Shown in pieces: positions 1-8,771 of a stretch of DNA of 64,000 nucleotides. The notes beneath the pieces are model-generated. The model made no database searches, had not been told where the DNA came from, and saw nothing but the letters and a program-made list of their open reading frames with translations. The position numbers and the translations under genes are program-made. This DNA is from Proteus cibi (GTDB taxonomy: Bacteria > Pseudomonadota > Gammaproteobacteria > Enterobacterales > Enterobacteriaceae): the NCBI RefSeq assembly GCF_003144405.1, contig NZ_PENW01000031.1:62001-126000 (forward strand), read 5' to 3'. Positions within the stretch are counted from its first letter, which is position 1; every line of letters starts with the position of its first letter.

Positions 1-1
1 C

Positions 2-76
2 TGCCATGCAACTTATCACATTGATAATAAAACGCCTGTTAATGGCTTATATATTTTAGATACTGAGTGTAAATAA
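2..76 (+). CDS. 3' end of an unidentified gene (partial)
   Basis: An open frame enters from the left edge and ends at TAA 74-76, giving 24 residues that end ILDTECK. It stops 9 bases before the adhesin gene on the same strand, so the two are probably one operon. The piece contains two cysteines and does not resemble the usual pilin C-terminus. I do not recognise it. A fimbrial accessory or minor subunit gene is the likeliest guess from context only. Confidence 0.4.
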   Translation, partial: CHATYHIDNKTPVNGLYILDTECK

Positions 77-85
77 GGAAATAAA

Positions 86-1147
86 ATGGCTAACTTAAAA
101 AATAAAATGAATAAATTATTATTTCTAATTTTTATTCTTAGTTTATCTACCCTCTCTTTTTACAGCCATGCCGCGCCTGATTGTGTCAATAATGGCGGGA
201 TTAAACATGGCACGATGGATGCCAGAGGCGGTACCATTGAACTAAAAGGGATGATTAAAAAAAATCAAGAAATAGCACGTTTTACATTTAAGCGTGATGG
301 CTCTGATGTTGCAGTCGCAGATTGCCCCGATGGTGCGGAGTTCTATGCTTATGCGACATATAGCGAAGCCAGTGGCGTAATGCCAACCTATTATATGGAT
401 ATCGATGGAAGACCTGCTTATTATGTTGTACGCAATGGTCATATTACAGGTTTAGATGATTATGCTTATGTTCTCATTGAAAATGAGTCAGGCCTTTCAT
501 TTAGAAGTCAGCCCGGACAAGAAGTTCCTGTTAACAGCCCTAAGCTTAATACAAGGGATGCTACTGTAATTATTTATTCCACTAAAGATAACCCTAAATC
601 ACAGCGTTTTACGACTCAATATATTGGCTCAATATTAATTAATCGCTTTAATTCAGGTGGCGGCACAACAGCGGTTGGTTTTAGTTATCGTTTATCAGTC
701 AATATTATTAGCGCACCAACATCTTGTAGTGCAGAAAATACGAACCTTGAAATGAACCTACCTAAAATGCCTATCACTGCATTTTCTGACATCGGATTTC
801 CTCGTGATAATCAATATGCTGAAGATCATCTGAGAATTAATTGTACTGGTAATGCCTCCGCTAAAATAAAACTCATGGCGCATAACACCACAAGTTATGA
901 AGGACAAAAAACCATTATCAAACCTGATAATGAAGGTGATAGAAATAATGCCAAGGGTGTCGGTTTTGTGGTTTCATCCCCTTCAAATGGCAATACTGTA
1001 TTAATTAATAATGAGTTTGTAAAACTTGCGGATTTAGCGAGTGGTATTAATAACGTTCCATTAAAAGCTGAATATTATCGTTATGGTGATGAAGTAAAAC
1101 CAGGCAAACTCAGTGCCTCCGCAAACTTTGTATTGGAGTTTAATTAG
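86..1147 (+). CDS. Fimbrial tip adhesin / minor fimbrial subunit, chaperone-usher type
   Basis: This 353-residue secreted protein has a basic N-terminus and a hydrophobic signal segment (about residues 9-29) ending at SHA-AP. A lectin-like N-terminal half (about 30-205) is followed by a pilin-like half (about 210-353). The second half has the paired cysteines of a pilin fold (SCSAEN and INCTGN) and ends in the alternating pattern ASANFVLEFN typical of donor-strand subunits. Two-domain subunits of this size normally sit at the fimbrial tip and bind the receptor. The start follows AAGGAAATAAA. Being last before a long non-coding stretch and a tRNA, it is probably the distal gene of a fimbrial operon that extends off the left edge. 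The receptor cannot be told from sequence. Confidence 0.75.
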   Translation: MANLKNKMNKLLFLIFILSLSTLSFYSHAAPDCVNNGGIKHGTMDARGGTIELKGMIKKNQEIARFTFKRDGSDVAVADCPDGAEFYAYATYSEASGVMPTYYMDIDGRPAYYVVRNGHITGLDDYAYVLIENESGLSFRSQPGQEVPVNSPKLNTRDATVIIYSTKDNPKSQRFTTQYIGSILINRFNSGGGTTAVGFSYRLSVNIISAPTSCSAENTNLEMNLPKMPITAFSDIGFPRDNQYAEDHLRINCTGNASAKIKLMAHNTTSYEGQKTIIKPDNEGDRNNAKGVGFVVSSPSNGNTVLINNEFVKLADLASGINNVPLKAEYYRYGDEVKPGKLSASANFVLEFN

Positions 1148-1271
1148 TTATTGCTGCGTATTTTACGCCATTAATCAGAAAAGGAAATTTTTGACTTCCT
1201 AACGTTTCAAAACAACGTCTACAACCCAATTGCGAAACATTAAAATATAAAACGGTGGATACTGGCTATCC

Positions 1272-1309
1272 ACTTATCTCAACTTATCTCAATATCTCAA
1301 CTTATCTCA
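1272..1309. repeat. Short tandem repeat ACTTATCTCA
   Basis: The 10-mer ACTTATCTCA occurs at 1272-1281, 1282-1291 and 1300-1309, with a truncated copy (ATATCTCA) at 1292-1299. It lies between the adhesin gene and the tRNA. Function unknown; it may be simple slippage. Confidence 0.6.
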
Positions 1310-1373
1310 TTGATGATAATACTGTATTGACTATAAAACTGGGTGGAAAATTTGTAACACTAGAATTTTAGAC

Positions 1374-1398
1374 ATAAAAAAAGACGCTTTTAGCGTCT
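1374..1398 (-). terminator. Rho-independent terminator of tRNA-Leu
   Basis: On the minus strand AGACGCT, a 3-base loop and AGCGTCT are followed by a run of T, 7 bases beyond the tRNA 3' CCA. It ends the leucine tRNA transcript. Confidence 0.85.
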
Positions 1399-1404
1399 GA
1401 TTTT

Positions 1405-1489
1405 TGGTGCCGAAGGCCGGACTCGAACCGGCACACCCGAAGGCGGTTGATTTTGAATCAACTGCGTCTACCAATTTCGCCACTCCGGC
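1405..1489 (-). tRNA. leuX: tRNA-Leu (anticodon CAA), leuX type
   Basis: Read on the minus strand this folds as a class II tRNA. The acceptor GCCGGAG pairs with CTTCGGC, discriminator A and encoded CCA follow. The anticodon stem GTTGA/TCAAC encloses TTCAAAA, giving anticodon CAA for UUG codons. The variable arm is long, as in leucine tRNAs, and GGTTCGAGTCC is the T loop region. In E. coli leuX lies near the lptFG-pepA-valS region, as here, and is a known integration site for genomic islands. Confidence 0.95.
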
Positions 1490-2761
1490 ACTGAAGTGTG
1501 TTTGGAAAACCTGCCCATTATACTTGCGTAAAGAACCCTCGCAACAATTATTGTTAGTTTTCAGTTTGATTGGCGAAAAAAAGTGCATTTAGGGGTTATT
1601 GCTATCATAAAACACGACCTGTAGGTTACATCAAGGTATTTATCGTTAATGCTTTAATCATGTTGTATCAATAAATCAATTATCTTGTTGTTTTTGTATC
1701 TAAGTTTATTTTTTACTTTATTTCTACTTTTTTCTTATCTTATCTTTTTTTAAAAGTCTACATCGTCATTATATAAATTCATTAAAATTAACCCTCCCAA
1801 TCGATATATTTTAATATATATAACGATAAATAAAAAAAGGATCAAAACTTGGGTTAGTGTTTTGATCCGACAGTACTGCTAAACGAGGGCTTAGTTTTAT
1901 TTTAATGACTATAAGTTGTTTTTATAGCGTCACTGCCCTTTTCTTCCCTGGTGTGAGGAAGAAAATAGTTATGTTTTATTAATATAATGTACTTCTTTAT
2001 CTATACTGCATATTATTGATATAAAGGATTTACTATTTTAATAAGATACTTCTTACGACTACATAGGAAATTACTATTTACTACAAAGGTACTGCTATCT
2101 AATATAAAGGTATTTATTTACGGCTATAACGAAAGTACGACTATTTAATATAATGGTGTTGAAATATTACTATTAATATATAATTAATTTATTATAAAGA
2201 GGCTATTTTATAAAATGCCTTCTTATTACTTCACTCTATTATTACTGTGTTATCTTTGCTCTGTAACGCTTATATTCTCAGTCTCTCGACTTGATGAAGC
2301 TATAATAAATTTAATTTCACAATTCCACAATCAGTAAATTATTACAAAATATGACACACACTTATATTATCTTTACAACAACCCAAAACTAAATCAAATT
2401 AAAATATTATTTAGCATAATAAACCACAAGAATACAACAGGAAAGACTATAACACCATTCATTAACATTTTCTTGATATACACATCCTAACTTAATAATA
2501 AAGAAAAGCTAATAATAGGGTTAGAAATGGGGGTAAACCGAGGAAGATTGTAACTTAACGGTAATACTTACTTCGTTTTTAGAGGGGAAATATGAGAGAA
2601 ATGTCTTTTTATGATGCAGTTTTTCTTCACTATCTTTTCCTTCGAGACAATTTGACACATTTAATGCCAACTTTTTGATAACTGACTCTTGCACTGATAG
2701 ACATTCTTATTTCTGATAATATAATCAAAATTTGGTTTAAATCTGATTAGAAGGCGGTGTT
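1490..2761. other. AT-rich gene-free spacer between leuX and the small membrane peptide
   Basis: About 1.27 kb without a convincing gene. It holds an orphan minus-strand terminator at 1832-1868, a 9-bp stem hairpin at 1939-1965, and a degenerate stretch at about 1990-2175 rich in TACNNCTAT and TAATATAAAGGT words. Very high A+T and a place next to leuX suggest an old insertion or deletion site. Confidence 0.6.
1832..1990 (-). ncRNA. Candidate small RNA (terminator and 5' hairpin only)
   Basis: On the minus strand a perfect 10-bp stem (GGATCAAAAC / GTTTTGATCC, 1839-1848 and 1859-1868, 10-base loop) runs into seven T. It is a strong intrinsic terminator with no gene upstream on that strand. About 70-100 bases earlier in the transcript is a second hairpin (TTTTCTTCC / GGAAGAAAA at 1939-1965). 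Together they outline a transcript of roughly 130-150 bases. No strong promoter was identified and no known sRNA family was recognised; the 5' end is a guess. Confidence 0.35.
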
Positions 2762-2845
2762 ATGGGCATTGTTGGCTGGATTATCACAGGCATATTTGTT
2801 GGTATTATCTTAGGTGCCGTATTAAAAATGATAAAGAAAAAATAG
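2762..2845 (+). CDS. 27-residue predicted single-span membrane peptide
   Basis: ATG at 2762 follows AAGGCGG by 4 bases and opens a 27-codon frame ending TAG 2843-2845. The peptide starts MGIVGWIITGIFVGIILG and ends LKMIKKK: one glycine-spaced hydrophobic helix with a basic tail, so probably inner membrane with the C-terminus in the cytoplasm. The glycine-rich MGIVGWII start recalls the first helix of the GlsB/YeaQ/YmgE transglycosylase-associated family, but only one helix is present. It could be a stand-alone small protein or a decayed family member. Confidence 0.55.
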   Translation: MGIVGWIITGIFVGIILGAVLKMIKKK

Positions 2846-2933
2846 CGCGATAAGAAAGGCACCAAATTAAAACATAAACTATTTTATGTTGATCGCATTC
2901 CTTTCACCTCACTGACTTCTGTTGAAAGTAAAA

Positions 2934-4163
2934 ATGAAAAAACATTTTCTAAAATATCTTATGATCCCAGTCGCTTTACTGACATTGAATGCGTGTAGCC
3001 AACGTTCGTCATTGCCACCAGCGACACAACCCTCTATGTTAAATCAACAGAACAGTGTGCCTGAGTTAACGCAATGGCCTACAGCATTAAGCCCTAATGT
3101 AAGCAATGCAAGTGCGCTGTTTGATAAATATGCCTCACAGATTTATCAAAAGAGTCATCCTCAAGGTATGGTTATTGTCATGATCAATAACTCTCAAACC
3201 TTGAATCGTTCTTTTGGGACGACAACCCCAGAAAGCCGCAATGCACCATCAATGAACTCGCTTATTCGGATTGCTTCAATTACAAAGCTGATGACCAGTG
3301 AAGTGATGTTAAAGTTACAAGATGATGGAAAACTATTAGTCACCGATCCACTGCAAAAATACAGCTACTATGGTGTAGACATCCCATTAGTCAGCACTCA
3401 ATCCCCTATCCGCCTTTATCACTTAGCGAGTCACACCAGTGGTTTTCCGCGAGAACAACCTGGTGGAAAATGGGGAAGACCCGTTTTTATATGGCCAACG
3501 CATGGCGACCGCTGGAATTGGTTGAAAAAAGCAACACTGACATCTACCGCAGGGGAACAAGCGGCTTATTCAAACCTAGCTTATGATCTATTAGCAGATG
3601 CCTTGGTGAAAGCATCAGGTAAAAGTTATCCTCAACTTTTACAACAATATGTCACTCACCCCGCAGGTATGACGAATACTACATTGACGCCGACGCCAGC
3701 CCAATGCCAACGACTATTAGTAGGATATAAACCCAGCCCATGCTCTGACACTATTGCAGCCGCAGGAAGTGGCGGGGTGTACTCGACGCCTGCCGATATG
3801 CAACGTTGGATGCAAGGCTTTTTGACTTCTCATAATGCCATGCGAAAGGCAACAGCAAGTAAAGAACAGTCTGTCTACTTCCCTCGCAATCGACTCTCTT
3901 CAATAGAAGGAATGGATGTTGCAGGTCGCGCGGATGGTATCGGTTTAGGTTGGGTTTATATGGCACCCGCCAATGGTATTCCGGCGATTTACCAAAAAAC
4001 AGGCGGTGGCGGTGGATTTAATACTTATATGGCAACCATTCCTGAATTAAATATCGGTGTATTTGTGGTGATCACCCGCAAACCTAATGGCACTAAATTT
4101 AGTGAAGTGACTCAGGGGACTAATGCTCTGGTTCGTGCATTGGCAAAAGATTTTTATCAGTGA
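2934..4163 (+). CDS. ampH: AmpH-like penicillin-binding protein / D-Ala-D-Ala carboxypeptidase-endopeptidase
   Basis: This 409-residue serine peptidase has the class C beta-lactamase fold. It closely follows E. coli AmpH, a periplasmic enzyme that trims peptidoglycan peptides and binds beta-lactams without being a resistance enzyme. The catalytic SITK is at residues 115-118, YSN at 212-214 and KTGGGGG near 350. An upstream TTG at 2922 would extend it, but ATG 2934 gives a clean signal peptide and is preferred. The signal ends in LNAC (Cys21), a plausible lipobox, so this copy may be a lipoprotein, whereas as I recall E. coli AmpH has an ordinary cleaved signal. It stands alone, convergent with lptG across a shared terminator. 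Confidence 0.9.
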   Translation: MKKHFLKYLMIPVALLTLNACSQRSSLPPATQPSMLNQQNSVPELTQWPTALSPNVSNASALFDKYASQIYQKSHPQGMVIVMINNSQTLNRSFGTTTPESRNAPSMNSLIRIASITKLMTSEVMLKLQDDGKLLVTDPLQKYSYYGVDIPLVSTQSPIRLYHLASHTSGFPREQPGGKWGRPVFIWPTHGDRWNWLKKATLTSTAGEQAAYSNLAYDLLADALVKASGKSYPQLLQQYVTHPAGMTNTTLTPTPAQCQRLLVGYKPSPCSDTIAAAGSGGVYSTPADMQRWMQGFLTSHNAMRKATASKEQSVYFPRNRLSSIEGMDVAGRADGIGLGWVYMAPANGIPAIYQKTGGGGGFNTYMATIPELNIGVFVVITRKPNGTKFSEVTQGTNALVRALAKDFYQ

Positions 4164-4184
4164 TCACCTATTCATTAGTGATAA

Positions 4185-4211
4185 AAAAAGCGCCTTATAA
4201 GGCGCTTTTTA
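4185..4211. terminator. Bidirectional terminator between ampH and lptG
   Basis: AAAAAGCGCCTTA and TAAGGCGCTTTTT form a near-perfect hairpin with T runs in both directions, serving the convergent ampH and lptFG units. Confidence 0.9.
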
Positions 4212-4231
4212 TTTTTCTGGCTGATCTTTAC

Positions 4232-5311
4232 TTAGCGATTACGCTTCATCAATAACCATAAACTCAACGTTAGAAAGAGTATTCCCGGTACTAATGCTGC
4301 AATCACTGCAGGTATGCCATAAACCAAACTTAATCGTCCTGAAACTTCATTGACAATATAGAATAAGAAACCAAAAGAGATACCCGTTAAGACTCTTAAT
4401 CCCATTGGTACAGTGCGTAATGGACCAAAAATAAATGACAATGCCATTAACATCATTACCGCAACAGAGATTGGCGCAAAGATTTTTTTCCAGAAATTCA
4501 GCTCATAGTTTGCTGACTCTTGCCCACTCTGTTTTAGATATTTAACGTACTGATAGAGTCCACTGATCGATAATGCATCTGGATCTAACGCCACAACACT
4601 TAATTTTTCTGGCGTGAGTCGTGTTGGCCATTCAAGTGATACCTGTTTTTTACCAGTGATTTTTTGTGGATCAGTTAAATCTGACAGTTCAACTTGCTTC
4701 AACATCCACGTTTTTTTATTCACATCGTAGGTTGCACTTGAGGCATAACGTACCGTTTCTAGTTTTCTATCATTATTAAAATCATAGAGTGTGATGCCTT
4801 GCATCTCATTTTGGCTCTTTATTCGGTTGATATGAATAAATTGGTTGCCATCTTTAGCCCACATACCACGGTTAGTCGAAACTAAAGAATTACCCATGAT
4901 TTTTTCGGCACGATAGTTACGTGCGTATTGTTCACCTTGTGGCGCCCCCCATTCACCAATCAGTACTGTTAACAGGACTAATGGAATAGCGGTTTTCATC
5001 ACAGAGCCCGCAATTTGCAAGCGGGTAAATCCCGATGCTTGCATCACCACTAACTCACTACGCGTTGCTAATGCGCCTAATCCTAATAACGCACCAAGTA
5101 ATGCCGCCATAGGAAAGAAAATCTGCACATCTTTAAGGATATTTAAAATCGCGTAAATACCCGCATCGAGTGTGGTGAAATCCCCTTGCCCTACTTTACG
5201 AAGTTGATCGACAAATTTGATAATGCCGGATAGTGAAACCAGCAAAAAGAGTGTCATCAAGATTGACTGTAAAATAGTACGCCCGATATATCTATCTAAT
5301 ACACCAAACAT
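4232..5311 (-). CDS. lptG: LPS export ABC transporter permease LptG
   Basis: This 359-residue inner-membrane permease of the LptB2FGC complex takes lipopolysaccharide from the inner membrane and pushes it onto the LptC-LptA bridge to the outer membrane. It has N-terminal membrane helices (about 12-35, 60-85, 100-120), a periplasmic beta-jellyroll (about 135-265) and three C-terminal helices, the YjgP/YjgQ pattern. Length matches E. coli LptG (360). The ATG overlaps the lptF stop by one base (TGATG), so translation is probably coupled. The ATPase gene lptB is not in the window, which is usual. Confidence 0.97.
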   Translation of the reverse strand: MFGVLDRYIGRTILQSILMTLFLLVSLSGIIKFVDQLRKVGQGDFTTLDAGIYAILNILKDVQIFFPMAALLGALLGLGALATRSELVVMQASGFTRLQIAGSVMKTAIPLVLLTVLIGEWGAPQGEQYARNYRAEKIMGNSLVSTNRGMWAKDGNQFIHINRIKSQNEMQGITLYDFNNDRKLETVRYASSATYDVNKKTWMLKQVELSDLTDPQKITGKKQVSLEWPTRLTPEKLSVVALDPDALSISGLYQYVKYLKQSGQESANYELNFWKKIFAPISVAVMMLMALSFIFGPLRTVPMGLRVLTGISFGFLFYIVNEVSGRLSLVYGIPAVIAALVPGILFLTLSLWLLMKRNR

Positions 5312-6408
5312 CAGGCAACTCCTTTCTTAAAGCGAGCACGGAATTTACGCATAGGCAAGGTATCCCAAACATTCAATAAGATAGCTAAGGCAAGATAAAT
5401 ACCATTAACACTCCACATTGCAATGAGGGGGTCCAGTTTTCCTTTTTCACCATTAGAGTGCAATGAACTTTGTAGTAAGAAGAACACCAGATAAAGCAGC
5501 ATGGCAGGTAGCATGCTTAATACGCGACCTTGACGTGGGTTTACCTCACTTAAAGGCACAACCATCACCGCCATAATGACAACAGAGAAAATCAAGGTTA
5601 AGCGCCAATGGAATTCAGCGATAGACTCTGTTTCATTCGAATGCCAAAGTTCAGTCATCGTTTTTTGTTCTACACGATTACTGCTAATGGTCGATTCACG
5701 GTGTCCTATAACAGCTTGGTAGTCATTAAAATCGGTAATACGAAAATCACGTAGCACTGCCGTACCTTCATAGCGAGTTCCCTCACTTAATACGACTATC
5801 TGATTCCCGTTAGGTAATTCTTTGGTATAGCCTTTATCTGCCACCACGACAGAAGGACGCTGATCTTGCGTTGGACGCAGTTGTGCAAGGAACACATCTT
5901 GGAATTGATTTCCTTTGACACTACCAAGATAGAGCACCATATTGCGATCACTGGACATTTTAAATTGCCCTTCCATCAATGCCGCTAAACTTGGGTTTGC
6001 TTTAGCATCCTCAAGGACTTGCTCTTGATGTACCGAAGACCAAGGAATAAGCCAAATGACATTTCCTGCAGCTAATGCGCTGGTCAGTAATGAGAGCAAC
6101 AGTGCAGCTTGCACTAATGCTTTCTTACCTATTCCGCACGCATTCATGACGGTTATCTCACTTTCAACATAAAGTTTGCTGTAAGTCATCAGAAGCCCAA
6201 GAAAAAGGCTTAATGGAAGAATAAGCTGTGCCATCTCAGGAATTCCCAGCCACAGCAGAGAAATCACGAGGTTTGTAGGAATATTACCTTCTACAGCAGC
6301 CCCTAAAATCTCAACCAGTTTCTGGCTAAAGAAGATAAGCATCAAAATAAATAAGATGGCTATCTGACTTTTAAGGGTTTCCCGAGCTAAATATCGAATT
6401 ATAATCAC
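5311..6408 (-). CDS. lptF: LPS export ABC transporter permease LptF
   Basis: This 365-residue protein is the partner permease of LptG. The N-terminus MIIIRYLARETLKSQ is characteristic of LptF. A helix cluster at about 1-120 is followed by a periplasmic jellyroll (about 130-265) and C-terminal helices (about 270-355). It forms the LptB2FG heterodimer that drives LPS transport. It is first in the lptFG operon, divergent from pepA across 286 bases that must hold promoters for both; this matches E. coli. Confidence 0.97.
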   Translation of the reverse strand: MIIIRYLARETLKSQIAILFILMLIFFSQKLVEILGAAVEGNIPTNLVISLLWLGIPEMAQLILPLSLFLGLLMTYSKLYVESEITVMNACGIGKKALVQAALLLSLLTSALAAGNVIWLIPWSSVHQEQVLEDAKANPSLAALMEGQFKMSSDRNMVLYLGSVKGNQFQDVFLAQLRPTQDQRPSVVVADKGYTKELPNGNQIVVLSEGTRYEGTAVLRDFRITDFNDYQAVIGHRESTISSNRVEQKTMTELWHSNETESIAEFHWRLTLIFSVVIMAVMVVPLSEVNPRQGRVLSMLPAMLLYLVFFLLQSSLHSNGEKGKLDPLIAMWSVNGIYLALAILLNVWDTLPMRKFRARFKKGVA

Positions 6409-6694
6409 GCTAGTTATGCCTGTGAAAACTTGTCTTTTTGCAGGAAAATCGCTAACTTCGTTGTATATCTATCATTTGTGCATCTCAGTTAGACATTCTT
6501 GCAGCCCAAATGATATCAAAACATGCTATAAACAGGTTCCCAATAAGAACAAGCTTATAAGTTAGCTAAATTAGTTGTGTTCAATTAATGCATTTAGCTT
6601 AACATAAAAAGTAAACTTTCTATGGGGTAGATTAATGCGGATCACTATTCTAAACGATACTTTCCGTTTTTGTCTTTAATATTCAGGAGAACGC

Positions 6695-8203
6695 ATGGAG
6701 TTTAATGTAAAAAGCGGCAGCCCAGAGAAACAACGCAGCGCTTGTATTATCGTGGGGGTGTTTGAGCCTCGTCGTTTATCTCCGATCGCGGAGCAACTTG
6801 ATAAAATCAGTGATGGCTATATCAGCGCCCTGTTACGCAGAGGTGAACTGGAAGGCAAAGTCGGACAATCATTGCTGTTACATCATGTACCAAATGTTCT
6901 CTCTGAGCGCGTTTTACTGATTGGTTGCGGTAAAGAGCGTGAATTGGATGAACGCCAGTATAAACAGATCATTCAAAAAACCATTAACACACTCAATGAA
7001 ACTGGCTCTATGGAAGCCGTATGCTTTCTGACTGAGTTACATGTTAAAGGTCGTAATAATTACTGGAAAGTGCGTCAAGCGGTTGAGACTGCAAAAGACT
7101 GCCTCTATACCTTTGATCAACTAAAAAGCAATAAGACAGAATTACGTCGTCCATTACGTAAAATGGTCTTTAATGTACCTACTCGTCGTGAGCTACCTAG
7201 TGGTGAACGCGCAATCGCGCACGGTTTAGCCATCGCATCAGGTATTAAAGCATGTAAAGATTTAGCGAACATGCCACCAAATATCTGTAATGCGGCTTAT
7301 TTAGCATCTCAAGCACGTCAATTAGCAGACTCGTCTTCAAATGTTTCTACGCGTGTTATTGGCGAAGAACAAATGAAAGAGCTAAATATGAATGCTTACC
7401 TTGCGGTAGGACAAGGCTCTCAAAATGAGTCTTTAATGTCGATTATCGAATATAAAGGCAATAAAGATCCTGAAGCTCGTCCAATTGTGTTAGTGGGTAA
7501 AGGGCTGACATTTGACTCGGGTGGCATTTCTATCAAACCTGCTGATGGCATGGATGAGATGAAATACGACATGTGTGGTGCAGCAACAGTTTATGGTGTG
7601 ATGCGTGTTGTTGCTGAACTCCAGTTACCAATTAATGTCATTGGTGTACTTGCGGGTTGTGAAAACATGCCAGGTGGGAAAGCCTATCGCCCTGGTGATA
7701 TTTTAACCACCATGTCTGGTCAAACCGTTGAAGTATTAAACACCGATGCCGAAGGTCGTTTAGTACTGTGTGATACGTTAACTTATGTTGAGCGCTTTGA
7801 GCCTGAATTAGTTGTCGATATCGCGACATTAACAGGTGCTTGTATGGTGGCTTTAGGACATCATTACAGCGGATTAATGTCTAATCATAATCCATTAGCA
7901 CATGAATTAATGAATGCATCAGAGCAAGCCGGTGACCGCGCTTGGCGTTTACCATTAGGCGATGAGTTCTATGAACAAATCGAATCTAATTTTGCTGATT
8001 TAGCCAATACAGGTGGCCGTTTAGGTGGCGCAATTACTGCAGGTTGTTTCTTAGCGCGTTTTGCGACTAAATATAACTGGGCTCACTTGGATATTGCAGG
8101 CACAGCATGGCGTTCTGGTAAAGCAAAAGGGGCAACTGGTCGTCCTGTCTCTTTATTGTCTCAGTTCTTACTTAATCGCGCGGGTTTGAATAGCGACGAG
8201 TAA
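6695..8203 (+). CDS. pepA: Leucyl aminopeptidase PepA (cytosol aminopeptidase, M17)
   Basis: This 502-residue M17 metallo-aminopeptidase removes N-terminal residues from peptides. In E. coli it also acts as a DNA-binding accessory protein at carAB and in Xer recombination. The C-terminal catalytic domain shows [11 protein letters not shown] (Lys and Asp metal ligands, about 270-280) and the family signature NTDAEGRL (about 352-359). The N-terminal domain of about 170 residues is the DNA-binding part in the E. coli structure. ATG follows CAGGAGAACGC, a strong ribosome site. It precedes holC and valS on the same strand, the conserved order. Confidence 0.97.
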   Translation: MEFNVKSGSPEKQRSACIIVGVFEPRRLSPIAEQLDKISDGYISALLRRGELEGKVGQSLLLHHVPNVLSERVLLIGCGKERELDERQYKQIIQKTINTLNETGSMEAVCFLTELHVKGRNNYWKVRQAVETAKDCLYTFDQLKSNKTELRRPLRKMVFNVPTRRELPSGERAIAHGLAIASGIKACKDLANMPPNICNAAYLASQARQLADSSSNVSTRVIGEEQMKELNMNAYLAVGQGSQNESLMSIIEYKGNKDPEARPIVLVGKGLTFDSGGISIKPADGMDEMKYDMCGAATVYGVMRVVAELQLPINVIGVLAGCENMPGGKAYRPGDILTTMSGQTVEVLNTDAEGRLVLCDTLTYVERFEPELVVDIATLTGACMVALGHHYSGLMSNHNPLAHELMNASEQAGDRAWRLPLGDEFYEQIESNFADLANTGGRLGGAITAGCFLARFATKYNWAHLDIAGTAWRSGKAKGATGRPVSLLSQFLLNRAGLNSDE

Positions 8204-8265
8204 TACCGCATAATTATCAGGGTTAAGGTATTACCTTATTATTAGGGTAAATAGAGCAGACTCCA

Positions 8266-8294
8266 AGAAGGGTATTGCAACGCAATACCCTTCT
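8266..8294 (+). promoter_or_regulatory. Perfect 13-bp stem hairpin just upstream of holC
   Basis: AGAAGGGTATTGC at 8266-8278 and its exact complement at 8282-8294 are separated by three bases. There is no T run, so it is not a standard terminator. It ends 14 bases before the holC ATG and could stabilise or occlude the start region, or act as a processing site between pepA and holC-valS. Confidence 0.5.
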
Positions 8295-8308
8295 GTTATC
8301 GGGATATC

Positions 8309-8758
8309 ATGAAAAACGCCACGTTTTATTTAATGGAACACCCATCAATACACGATGATTTACAGGCTCATGAGTGGCTTGCCTGTCAACTTACCGCTGA
8401 ACATTGGCGATTAGGCAAACGTATTTTGTTGGTTTGTGAGTCTCAAGCTCAAGCTGAATTGCTTGATGAGGCATTATGGGCAAGAGAACCTCATCAGTTT
8501 GTTCCTCATAATCTTGCAGGTGAAGGCCCTCGTTATGGCTCTCCTGTTGAATTATGTTGGCCAGGAAAACGTGGTAATGCACCCCGTGATCTCTTGATTA
8601 ATTTGCAATCCCAATTCGTAGACTTTGCCACAGCTTTCCATGAAGTGATAGACTTTGTACCTATTGATGAACAATTGAAACAGTTGGCGCGTGAACGATA
8701 TAAAATTTATCGTAGCGTCGGCTTTACTTTGACAATGGCTACGCCGCCAACCTATTGA
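8309..8758 (+). CDS. holC: DNA polymerase III subunit chi
   Basis: This 149-residue chi subunit belongs to the clamp-loader complex of the replicative polymerase. Chi pairs with psi (HolD) and binds the C-terminal tail of single-strand binding protein, helping primer hand-off. The start [10 protein letters not shown], the inner [15 protein letters not shown] segment and the length match the family (E. coli 147). It sits between pepA and valS as in E. coli; 13 bases separate it from valS, suggesting cotranscription. Confidence 0.95.
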   Translation: MKNATFYLMEHPSIHDDLQAHEWLACQLTAEHWRLGKRILLVCESQAQAELLDEALWAREPHQFVPHNLAGEGPRYGSPVELCWPGKRGNAPRDLLINLQSQFVDFATAFHEVIDFVPIDEQLKQLARERYKIYRSVGFTLTMATPPTY

Positions 8759-8771
8759 ATACGTAAAGAAT

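Noticed and set aside
1253-1273. GTGGATA-CTGGC-TATCCAC hairpin after the adhesin gene
   Set aside because: Stem is only 7 bp and no T run follows, so I did not call it a terminator.
1944-1954. TTCCCTGGTGT on the plus strand, resembling part of the ArcZ/SdsR sRNA core
   Set aside because: Only an 11-base likeness from memory; no plus-strand terminator follows and the neighbourhood is not that of arcB. The strong terminator is on the other strand.
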